From assembly GCA_964615935.1 (NCBI GenBank), contig CAZTTG010000070.1:1-32371 (forward strand): a DNA stretch of 32,371 nt. The letters are read 5' to 3'. The position numbers and the translations under genes are program-made. The DNA is from CAZTTG01 sp964615935 (lineage in GTDB: Bacteria; Planctomycetota; UBA1135; GCA-002686595). The notes under the pieces are model-generated. The model was not told the origin of the DNA. It saw nothing but the letters and a program-made list of their open reading frames with translations, and did not search any database. The stretch's first letter is position 1. Each line of letters opens with the position of its first letter. This document shows, in pieces, positions 15,845 to 24,300 of this stretch.

Positions 15845-18235
15845 ATGAGACGATGGATCGCCGCCGCCCTGGTCCTCTCGATCCCGGTCGCCGCCGGCTT
15901 CACCGGTTTCCTGCAGGCCAACCCCGATCGGGACATCAAGTCCAAGGACGCCGAGGTGCGCCTGGGGGCGGTCGAGACCCTGCGGAAGCGGGGCGACGAC
16001 AAGGCCGGCAAGGCCCTGATCAAGGCCCTGGGCGACGACGACTGGGAGGTGGCCGACCGGGCGGCCGCGGCCCTGTCCGACTTCTCCGGCCGCTCGACCC
16101 TGACGGCCCTCTCCAAGGCGGCCCTCGCGGGAAAGGTGCGGCGCCTGAGGCGGACCGCGGCCCGCTCGATGGGGGAGGTGGACGCGGTCCTCGCGGTGGA
16201 GCTCCTGACCAAGAAGGTCGGCTCCCGGCGTGACCGCGAGCGCGCCTGCCTGGCCCTGGCCGAGATCCTGCCCTGCGAGGGCGGCGATGCGGCCTCGGCG
16301 GCGATCGAGGGCGCCTGCAAGTCCAAGGAGGCGAGCCAGCGCGCGGTCGCCGCGCGGGCGCTCGCGGGGGTGTCGGCCGCGCGGCGGGTCGAGCGGCTGA
16401 AGAGCCTCCTGGTCGACGAGAGCCCGATCGTCCGCTGCGCGGCCCTGGAGGCGGTGGCCCGCGCCCCCGAGCCGGATTACCTGCCCCCGATCCTCCACCA
16501 GCTCACGCGGCCGGAGGTTTCCTCGGTGGTCGAGCGCCGCCTGGTCGCCGCCGCGCGGGCGATCGCCGCCCGCGCCCTGGCCGAGGGCGGCCCCGAGGCG
16601 GTGGACGAGCTCTTCCGCAAGCAGCTCTCGACCCAGTCGGTTCCGCACGTGAGCGAGGCGGCGCGGCGCCTGGCCGAGCTGGTGGCCGCGCTCGCCACCC
16701 TGGAGCGTGAGGGCGCTCGCCCCCTGGAGGAGATGGCCTGGGCGTTCCTTCGCCGGGCGCTCGCGGTCGCCGACCCGGCCACCCGCACGGCCGCGGCCCA
16801 CGCCCTGCGGCGCTTCTCGGGCCAGGACTTCGGGCCGGATTCGCTCCACGCCGACGAGCTGCCCCTGGACTTCGCCGTGAAGCTCGCCATGGGGGACGCC
16901 GACGCGCGCGTGCGCCGCGCGGCCCTGAAGAGCCTGGCGGGCGCGCGGGGCGTGGAGCACGACATCACCCGCTGGATGATGCGCGACCTCCTGGGCGATC
17001 CCGATCCCGAGGTGCGGCGGGCGGCGGCCGTGTCCCTCGGCCGTCCCGAGGTGCGGGACGTCCGCAAGGAGCTGCAGGCGGCCGTGAACGATCCCGACTG
17101 GCGGGTCGCCGCCTGCGCGGCGGTCTCGATCGGGAAGACCCGCGACCTCTCCGGCATCCCCGTCCTGCGCGAGCTCTACCGGGAGAGCGACGACTGGCGC
17201 CTGCGGGGCGCCGCCGTGGTGGGGCTCACCCACACCTACGCCAGCCAGGCGATCGGCACCCTGATCGAGGCGCTCGAAGACTCCGAGCCCGCGGTGGCGC
17301 GCACCGCCCACGAGTACCTCCGCGCCCTCACCCGCGCCGACCTCGATCGTCGGTCCGCCACGTGGAAGGAGTGGTGGGACGCCAACGGCAAGGGGGTGCG
17401 CTTCGCGACCCCCGAGGAGGCCCGCGAGCAGCGGGAGAAGTACGGCTACGCGGTGTCGCCCTCCCAGGTCTACGCCAACCTGGACGTGGTGGTGCTCGAC
17501 AGCCGCGGCGACCACATCCAGGGCCTCCTGGCGCGCATCGGGATCGCCCACCGCATGACCCAGCAGGCCCACCTGACGGAGGACGAGCTGCACCCCGACG
17601 CCATCTACGTGTCGAACTGCACCGGCGAGATCGTCGACGCCGACGTCGAGCGCCTGCAGTGGTTCGTCCTGTGCGGCGGCTACCTCTTCGCCTCCTGCTG
17701 GTCCCTGGGCCACACCATCGAGCTGGTGGAGCCCGGGGTGGTGCGCATGCTGCCCGACCACATGGAGGGCTCGGTGATGGACGACGTCCTGGCCGAGCCC
17801 TGCGCGGTGGCGAGCCCCTACCTCGAGGGCGTGTTCCCGGACGGACTGCGGCCCTACTACCACCTGGAGGGGGCCCACCTCATCGACGTGCTGCGCCCCG
17901 AGCGCTGCGAGGTCCTGATCGACAGCCCGGAGTGCGCCGATCGCTGGGGCGGCGGCGACCTGGCGGTCTGGTTCGAGGTGGGGCACGGCCTGATCCTCGA
18001 CTCGGTCAACCACTTCGACCTGCAGGGCCTGGAGTCGGCCCGGGGCCTGAAGACGCCCGAGCAGCGCCAGGCCTTCGCGGTGGACCACATGGGGCTCTCC
18101 TTCGAGGAGCTGCGCGCCCTCCGCGAGGAGAAGTGGTGGAAGAGCAGTACCACCGCGGCCGACCACGTGTTCGACGAGTCGGCCTTCCGCTTCATCACCA
18201 ACTTCGTGCGGCAGAAGCGGCTGGGCGACCGCTGA
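15845..18235 (+). CDS. Exported HEAT-repeat protein with amidotransferase-like C-terminus
   Basis: This 796-residue protein begins with a signal-like hydrophobic segment (about 5-20). Residues about 30-520 are alpha-helical HEAT repeats with recurrent D-P-x-x-x-V-R-R-A-A-A and D-D-x-W-x-V-A-D-R-A-A-A-A-L units, typical protein-binding solenoids. Residues about 535-790 form a separate alpha/beta domain with V-V-V-L-D-S-R-G-D-H near its start and L-C-G-G-Y-L-F-A-S-C-W at its middle. That arrangement recalls the DUF4159/ThuA-like class of glutamine-amidotransferase-fold domains, where a glycine-rich turn leads to Cys or Ser. I assign that fold tentatively. GGGAG about 8 nt upstream supports the ATG. 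It follows the GT-C gene by 19 bp and converges on the next gene. Confidence 0.82.
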   Translation: MRRWIAAALVLSIPVAAGFTGFLQANPDRDIKSKDAEVRLGAVETLRKRGDDKAGKALIKALGDDDWEVADRAAAALSDFSGRSTLTALSKAALAGKVRRLRRTAARSMGEVDAVLAVELLTKKVGSRRDRERACLALAEILPCEGGDAASAAIEGACKSKEASQRAVAARALAGVSAARRVERLKSLLVDESPIVRCAALEAVARAPEPDYLPPILHQLTRPEVSSVVERRLVAAARAIAARALAEGGPEAVDELFRKQLSTQSVPHVSEAARRLAELVAALATLEREGARPLEEMAWAFLRRALAVADPATRTAAAHALRRFSGQDFGPDSLHADELPLDFAVKLAMGDADARVRRAALKSLAGARGVEHDITRWMMRDLLGDPDPEVRRAAAVSLGRPEVRDVRKELQAAVNDPDWRVAACAAVSIGKTRDLSGIPVLRELYRESDDWRLRGAAVVGLTHTYASQAIGTLIEALEDSEPAVARTAHEYLRALTRADLDRRSATWKEWWDANGKGVRFATPEEAREQREKYGYAVSPSQVYANLDVVVLDSRGDHIQGLLARIGIAHRMTQQAHLTEDELHPDAIYVSNCTGEIVDADVERLQWFVLCGGYLFASCWSLGHTIELVEPGVVRMLPDHMEGSVMDDVLAEPCAVASPYLEGVFPDGLRPYYHLEGAHLIDVLRPERCEVLIDSPECADRWGGGDLAVWFEVGHGLILDSVNHFDLQGLESARGLKTPEQRQAFAVDHMGLSFEELRALREEKWWKSSTTAADHVFDESAFRFITNFVRQKRLGDR

Positions 18236-18255
18236 GGGTCGGCGCCGCCCTCAGC
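18231..18255. terminator. Palindrome spanning two convergent stop codons
   Basis: GCTGAGGG (18231-18238) pairs perfectly with CCCTCAGC (18248-18255), and an inner CGGC/GCCG extends the stem after one bulged T. The left arm contains the TGA of the HEAT-repeat gene and the right arm contains the TGA of the minus-strand TMTC-like gene. It is therefore a natural bidirectional terminator candidate, although neither side has a T-tract. Confidence 0.45.
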
Positions 18256-20212
18256 CGGGGTGGCGCGCCAGCCAGCTCCGGGCGGTCTGGTTGTCCCCGT
18301 CCAGCTTCAGGGCCTCCACCCAGGCGGCGCGGGCCTCGGCCACGCGCCCCTGCTCGACCAGGCAGATCCCGAGGTTGATCCAGAAGGTGGGCTGCTCCCC
18401 GCGCTCGACGGCCAGGCGCAGGGGGGCCTCGGCCTCCGCGAAGCGATGCTGCTGGAGCAGGATCAGCCCCTCGAGGTTGTGGCCCACGCCGTCCGACGGA
18501 TCGGCCTCCACCGCGCGCCGCGCCGCCTCCGCGGCCGGCCCCCAGCGCGAGAGGCTCAGGTGGAAGCGGGCCAGCTGCTGCCACGCCCCGGCCTTGCCAG
18601 GCTCCAGCGCCACTGCGCGCTCGAGCCGGGCCCGGGCGAGCTCCGGCTGGCCGCGCGCCCGGGCCAGCTCGCGCAGCACCTCGAGCGCGCCGCGGTGCGC
18701 GGGCTCCGCGTCGAGGGTGGCCTCGATCTCGCCCCAGGCCTCCTCGGTCCGGCCCAGACGCAGCAGGCTGAGGGCGAGGTTGTAGCGCAGCTCGGTGACC
18801 TCCTGGCCCTCGCGCGCAGCCAGCCCCCGGCGGAAGACCTCCGCCGCCTCCTCGAAGCTCCCCTTCTGGTGCAGCACCACGCCCAGCATCTGGTGGCCGG
18901 TGTAGCTCGCCGGCTCCACCTCGACCACGCGCCGCCACAGGGACTCCGAGCTGGTCCACACGCGAGTCTGCCCCCAGCTCATCGCGCCGAGAAGGAGCAG
19001 GACCGCGGTCGCGACCGAGAAGGAGACGCGCCGCGCGGGGAGCCGCAGGAGCGCCGCCGCCGCCAGGGCCGCCGCCGGCAGCATGGAGGGGTAGGAGTAG
19101 CGATCGGCCTGCACCTGGATCCCGGTCTGGACGGGGCCGATCAGCGGCAGGGCCACGACGGCATAGGCGAGCCAGGCCGCCAGGGCCCAGGGCCAGCGGC
19201 GGCGCGCGGCGAGGAGCGCGCCGGTGAGCAGGAGCACCGCCAGCATGGAGAGCAGGCGGGCCGCGCCCAGGGGATCGGCGGTCCGGTCGATCTCGTAGAG
19301 CGGGGCCAGGCCCGCGGGCCACAGGGTCTTCCAGGGGTAGAACAGGAGTCCCGAGGCGGTCTGCATGATCCGCGGCAGCAGGCCGTACTCCTCCCATCCG
19401 GCGAGCTCCTGGGTGCCCCGGGCCTGGCCGAGCACGGCCAGGCCGGCGGCGGCCACCGCCGGGACCAGGAACGGCAGCTTCCCCACGAGCGCGGCGCGCC
19501 ACCGCCGCCACCGGCCCTGGCCCCCGCGCAGGCGGCCGAGCGGCCAGCCGTCGAGCACCAGGAGCACGACCGGCAGGCTCGCGCCGGTCGCCTTGCAGAG
19601 CAGCGAGAGGATGCAGGCCGCGACCGAGAGCGCGAGCCATCGGCGCCGCGCGGGCCCGTCCTCGGCCGCGCGCAGGTACAGGAGGATGCAGGCCAGGAAG
19701 AAGGAGCTGGAGAGCACGTCGCGCCGCTCGGTCGCCCAGGCCACGGACTCCACCCGCAGGGGGTGGACCGCGAACAGCAGCGCCCCGACCGCGGCCGCGA
19801 GCCCCACCCACGCGCCCGTGGCGCCCGCCGCCGTGCGCCGCAGGAGGGCCGCGATCAGGTGGAACACCAGGACCGCGTTCAGGCAGTGGAGCAGGATGTT
19901 GGTGAGGTGGTAGCCCCTCGGGTCCATGCCCCACAGCTCGTGGTCCAGGGCGCAGGAGAGCCAGGTCACCGGCATGTAGTGCCCGGCGTGCAGGGCGGTG
20001 AACATCCAGCGCAGGTTCTCGGCCGAGAAGCCCCGGTAGTGCGGGTTGTCGGTGAAGTTGACCGGGTCGTCCCAGTTGACCCAGCCCGCGGACAGCGCCG
20101 GCAGGAAGGGGATCGCCGCCAGGATGGCCACCAGCAGGGGCAGGGCCCACGCCAGGATCCCGCGCCGCGCACCGGCCGCGCTCCCTCCACCGCGCTCTTC
20201 GCCCATGTCCAT
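18251..20212 (-). CDS. TMTC-like GT-C glycosyltransferase with TPR tail
   Basis: This 653-residue membrane protein opens with a helix at about 19-42. The first loop then carries W-V-N-W-D48-D49-P and further on H-Y-M-P-V-T-W-L-S and G-Y-H-L-T-N-I-L-L-H. These are the hallmarks of the TMTC/O-mannosyltransferase-like family. About ten more helices follow up to residue 430; the remainder is tetratricopeptide repeats (A-E-V-F-R-R-G-L, A-R-L-E-R-A-V-A-L-E-P-G). The likely job is transfer of a sugar, perhaps mannose, to exported proteins. ATG 20212 is preferred, with a second ATG at 20206; the open frame further upstream reads intergenic repeat DNA. A minus-strand TATCAT hexamer (20224-20229) suggests a leader of about five nucleotides. 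It is divergent from the GT2 gene. Confidence 0.83.
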   Translation of the reverse strand: MDMGEERGGGSAAGARRGILAWALPLLVAILAAIPFLPALSAGWVNWDDPVNFTDNPHYRGFSAENLRWMFTALHAGHYMPVTWLSCALDHELWGMDPRGYHLTNILLHCLNAVLVFHLIAALLRRTAAGATGAWVGLAAAVGALLFAVHPLRVESVAWATERRDVLSSSFFLACILLYLRAAEDGPARRRWLALSVAACILSLLCKATGASLPVVLLVLDGWPLGRLRGGQGRWRRWRAALVGKLPFLVPAVAAAGLAVLGQARGTQELAGWEEYGLLPRIMQTASGLLFYPWKTLWPAGLAPLYEIDRTADPLGAARLLSMLAVLLLTGALLAARRRWPWALAAWLAYAVVALPLIGPVQTGIQVQADRYSYPSMLPAAALAAAALLRLPARRVSFSVATAVLLLLGAMSWGQTRVWTSSESLWRRVVEVEPASYTGHQMLGVVLHQKGSFEEAAEVFRRGLAAREGQEVTELRYNLALSLLRLGRTEEAWGEIEATLDAEPAHRGALEVLRELARARGQPELARARLERAVALEPGKAGAWQQLARFHLSLSRWGPAAEAARRAVEADPSDGVGHNLEGLILLQQHRFAEAEAPLRLAVERGEQPTFWINLGICLVEQGRVAEARAAWVEALKLDGDNQTARSWLARHPG

Positions 20213-20223
20213 CACCGGCGCGA

Positions 20224-20229
20224 ATGATA
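20224..20229 (-). promoter_or_regulatory. Candidate -10 element, near-leaderless
   Basis: TATCAT on the minus strand, 11 nt before the ATG of the TMTC-like gene, matches the -10 consensus at four or five positions. Initiation about seven bases on would leave about five untranslated bases. Confidence 0.45.
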
Positions 20230-20304
20230 CGCCCCCGCGGCCCCCGGCGCCCGAGCCCGCTCGGCTCCGCGCCCGGCTCCGGCCCCCCGGGCCGCCTCTC
20301 CTCC

Positions 20305-20341
20305 GGTCTTGGCGGTCTTGGCTCCTTGGCGGCTTCTTCGA
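20305..20341 (-). repeat. Short irregular GCCAAG-type intergenic repeat
   Basis: Read on the minus strand, CGCCAAG and variants recur three times at 8-9 nt spacing (CCGCCAAGGAGCCAAGACCG). This composition is less GC-extreme than the surroundings. Similar 'CCAAGACGCC' tracts occur between genes in many bacterial phyla. Its function is unknown. Confidence 0.4.
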
Positions 20342-20385
20342 GGAGGCCCGCCGGATCCACCCGTGCCCCCGGTCCACGCCCCATG

Positions 20386-20391
20386 CATAAT
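20386..20391 (+). promoter_or_regulatory. Candidate -10 element of a leaderless promoter
   Basis: CATAAT is followed by six bases and the ATG at 20398. It overlaps an alternative ATG at 20383, which would be excluded if this hexamer is the promoter. Confidence 0.45.
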
Positions 20392-20397
20392 GACCCC

Positions 20398-21177
20398 ATG
20401 CCCGCCGACGCCCGCACCATCGTGGTCATGCCGGCCTACAACGCCGCCAACACCCTCGAGCGGATCTACGCCGACATTCCCCTCGACCTCGTCGACGAGG
20501 TGATCGTCGTCGACGACTGCAGCACCGACGACACGGTCCGGGTCGCCCGCGAGCTGCCGGTGGTCCTGATCGAGCACCCGGCGAACACCGGCTACGGCGG
20601 CAACCAGAAGACCTGCTACGACGAGGCCCTGCGCCGCGGCGCGGACTTCGTGATCATGCTCCACGCCGACTACCAGTACGACGCGCGCATGATCCCGCCC
20701 GCGGTGGAGGTGCTGCGCGCGGGGGTCTGCGACCTGCTCCTCGGCAACCGCATCCGCACGCGCAAGGAGGCCCGGGCGGGGGGCATGCCCAGGACGAAGT
20801 ACCTGGCCAACCGGGGCCTGACCTTCCTCGAGAACCTGCTGACCGGCCAGAACCTGGGCGAGTGGCACTCGGGCTTCCGGGCCTACGGCCGGCGCGTGCT
20901 CGAGACCGTGCCGTACCGCAACAACAGCGACGACTTCGTGTTCGACTCGCAGCTCCTGATCCAGGCGGTGCACTTCGGCTTCCGGATCGGCGACGTGCCG
21001 GTGCCGGTCCGCTACTTCGACGAGGCCTCCAGCATCGAGCTGGGCTCGGCCACGCGCTACGCCCTGCAGACCCTGCGCACCTTCCTGCAGTGGTACGGCC
21101 ATCGGTGCGGCCTGCGCCGCGACCCGCTCTTCACGGAGCCCGAGCCCGGAGGGCCGGATCCGGGCGGGGAGCCCTGA
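20398..21177 (+). CDS. GT2 glycosyltransferase, polyprenyl-phosphate sugar synthase type
   Basis: This 259-residue soluble protein has the GT-A fold of family 2. P-A-Y-N-A-A-N-T-L lies at residues 12-20, the nucleotide-binding V-D39-D40-C-S-T-D-D near residue 38, and the metal-site segment H89-A-D91-Y-Q-Y-D95 after that. The acceptor-site region includes S-G-F-R-A-Y. There is no membrane helix, as in DPM1-type dolichol/polyprenyl-phosphate mannose or glucose synthases. The product would be the lipid-linked donor that GT-C enzymes use, and three GT-C-like proteins are encoded nearby. I chose ATG 20398 over ATG 20383 because of the CATAAT hexamer. No Shine-Dalgarno is present. The donor sugar cannot be told from sequence. 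Confidence 0.87.
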   Translation: MPADARTIVVMPAYNAANTLERIYADIPLDLVDEVIVVDDCSTDDTVRVARELPVVLIEHPANTGYGGNQKTCYDEALRRGADFVIMLHADYQYDARMIPPAVEVLRAGVCDLLLGNRIRTRKEARAGGMPRTKYLANRGLTFLENLLTGQNLGEWHSGFRAYGRRVLETVPYRNNSDDFVFDSQLLIQAVHFGFRIGDVPVPVRYFDEASSIELGSATRYALQTLRTFLQWYGHRCGLRRDPLFTEPEPGGPDPGGEP

Positions 21178-21217
21178 GGGGGCCGCGGGTGCGAGCGCGG
21201 TGCGGGGGGCGCCCGTG

Positions 21218-21246
21218 GCGGAGCGCGGGCTCGAGCCCGGCTCCGC
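21218..21246. terminator. Strong GC hairpin downstream of the GT2 gene
   Basis: Outer arms GCGGAGC and GCTCCGC enclose the perfect palindrome CGGGCTCGAGCCCG, with one bulged G. It begins 41 nt after the GT2 stop codon and has no T-tract. It may stop or stabilise that transcript. Confidence 0.35.
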
Positions 21247-21394
21247 GCGTGGGCGCATCCTGCCCACCTCGTCGGAACTGCCCGCCGCGGCGCGCTGCCA
21301 GGCCCGATCGGCGCCCCTGGACCGACGGCACGGCTCTTGAACGCTCTGGCCGGTATCGTCCAGGTGCGCGCGTCTCGGCAGTTCGAGGATCCCC

Positions 21395-24300
21395 ATGCCC
21401 ATGACCCACCCGAACCCTTCCCGGCGCAGGGGCGCCGGGGCCCTGGCACCGCTCCTGGTGCTCGCCCTCCTCGCCGGCCTGGCCCTGGTCCTCTGGCTGA
21501 CCCTCGGCCGCTTCGGGGGAGGAGGAACCTCCGCCCCGGCGGCGACCTCGGCCGGGGAGGGTGGCGACAGCGCCCTCCTCGACGAGGCGAGCGTGGCGAT
21601 CGAGGAGCCGGAGGCGGCGCGCTCCTCGGCCGTGGGGGCCGGCGCCGCGGCCCTGGCCTCCGTGCGCCTGGGCGGGCAGGGTCGCCTCGAGGGGAGGGTC
21701 CTGGAGCGCGCCGGCGGCGAGCCCGTGGCCGGAGCGCGCGTGGACCTCCTGGCCCTGCCCCCCGCCGGCGTCGGGGTGATCGGCAGGCTCCTGCGCCTGT
21801 CGGGCATGGGGGAGGAGATGGCCGAGCGGGTGCGCCCCGTCGCGACCACCACCAGCGACCCCGGCGGCCACTTCGCCCTGGTCGGCGTCCGGGCGGGCCA
21901 GTACTTCGCGGAGGCGCGCGGCACGCACTCGGTCCCCGACGGCGCGGTGCTCGCGCGGGTGGCGCCCTCGGGCAGCGGCGGGCCGATCGACCTCTGGGTG
22001 CGGCGCGGAGGTCGGGTGGTCGGCCGGGTCGTGCACCCCGACGGCTCGCCCGCGGCCGGGGCCCGGGTGGCCCTGGTGCCCGGGCCCATGGTGTTCCTCT
22101 CGCGCCTGCTCGAGGGGGATTTCTACGAGGCCGAGGGCGAGACCGACGAGGAGGGCGCCTTCGCCCTCTCCGGCATCCCGGCGGGGGACGGCTACGACCT
22201 GGCCGCCGTGGGCCAGGGCTTCACCCTGAGCTACGCGCTCGACCTCTCGGTGCGGCCCGGCGAGGACACGGTGGTGAAGGTGACGACCCGCCAGGGCACC
22301 GTGCTCGAGGGGCGCGTGGTGTCCATCTCGGGCGACCACGACCCGCACCCCGAGCTCGGAGACGTCCCGCTGAGGGGCGCCCTGGTCGCGGCGGTTCCCC
22401 TGGGCCTGCGCCACCTCCGCTTCGTCGAGGAGATCCTCGAGCTGTGCGGCGGGATCACCGACGCCGAGGGCGGCTTCGCCCTGCACCAGGTCCCCCCGGG
22501 CGAGGTCGAGCTGGTGGGCTGGGCCCCCGGTCACGTGGGCTCCCGCGGCCCGCGCGCCTCCTGTCACTCCGGGACCGTCGTGGCGATGGGCGACTTCGAG
22601 CTCTCCCGCGGCCCGGTGGTGCACGGGCGGGTGGTCGACGAGGCGGGCCAGCCCGTGGCCGGGGTGGCCGTGCGCTGGAACCCGGTCGACTGGAGCCAGC
22701 TGGGGGGCATGGTGACCTTCGCGCCGCTCCTGATCCAGGCGCTGGAGGGCTTCGACTTCCCGAAGACGGGCGGCGACGGCCGCTTCGAGGCCGGGGCCTT
22801 CCCGGGCGATCCGGACTACGAGATCACCGCCTACAAGCCCGGCTACCAGGAGAAGAGCTTCGACTGGAACCCCGACGAGCACGGCGAGGAGATCGAGATC
22901 GTGCTCGCCCGCGGCGGGTCGGCGGCGGGCGTGGTGAAGAACGCGGCCGACGGGGAGCCGGTGACCTCCTTCACGATCGCGACCACCGACCGCATCGAGG
23001 CGCAGGGCCAGGCGCCGGGCCGGTGGAATCCCTTCTCCGGCGGACAGCTGGTCGAGGACCCCGAGGGCCGCTTCCACATCGACTCCCTGCGCGCCGGCTC
23101 GGTCGACCTCACCTTCTCGGCGCCCGGCTTCGTCGAGTCCGACCTGGAGGACGTCCAGATCACGGCCGGGGAGACGACCGAGGGCCTGGTGGTGGAGATC
23201 GAGCTGGGGGGCCTGGTGCGCGGCCGGGTGGTGAACGAGGAGGGGCGCTCCGTGGCCGGGGCCCAGGTCTTCCCCCTCAGCGCTGAGCGCGGCCCGGGTC
23301 CCGGGCGCCGCGGCCCGCGCGGCGGAGGCGGCGAGGCCCAGGAGCGCCGACGACGGCGCCAGGCGGGCATGATGGGCGCCATGAGCTCCCTGCCGCCGGG
23401 CATCGCGAGCTACGCGGCGGCCGTGGGCCTGATGGGCGATGGCGCGGAGCTCAGCGGGCAGGACGGTCGCTTCGAGCTCTCCGGCGTGGGCTTCGGTCGG
23501 CAGCGGATCACGGCCCTGCACCGCGACTATGCCCTGGGCCAGTCGGAGGTGCTGGAGCTCGAGCCCGGCGGCTCGGTGCCCGAGGTGGAGATCGTGCTCT
23601 CCGCCGGCTCGGGCATCTACGGCAAGGCCTCCGACCGGCTGGGGCAGCCGGTGACCGACGGCATCGTGGTGGCGGTCTCGCCCCAGATGGGGACCGGCGG
23701 CGGGGGCGGCATCTACCAGGGCCACACCGAGGAGACCGGCGACTACCGGATCGAGCACATGGCGCCCGGCGGCTACTTCATGGTGCTCACCCGCGGCGAC
23801 GAGGCCCTGAATCCCATGAGCTTCCTGGGCTCCCTCAACTTCGACCTGGTGCGCGTGCCCGAGGGCGAGATGGTCGAGTTCGACATCGTGGACACCTCGC
23901 TGGGGGGCTGTCGGGTGCACGGCCTGGTCACGGTGGGCGGCGCGCCCGTGGACCGCGGCACGGTGAGCGCGGTGAGCTTCGAGGCCGGCGGCCTGCTGGG
24001 GGTCGACTTCAAGGTGACCTCCATCGAGCCGGACGGCACCTACGAGTTCCCCGGGCTCTCGCCGGGCGAGTACCAGTTCAACATCGAAAACGTGCGCATA
24101 GAGGGCGAGGACCTGCGCGCGCGCCTGGACGTGGACGTGCCCAACACGCCCGAGTACGCCTACGACCTGGAGTTCCCCGAGTCCGGGCTGGAGGTCCTGG
24201 TGGTGGACGCGGTCGCGGGCGAGCCCGTGGATCGGGCCGAGGTGCTCCTGCAGCGCGCCGACATCTCGGACTCCGGCGGCCTGCTGGGGAGCCTCTTCAG

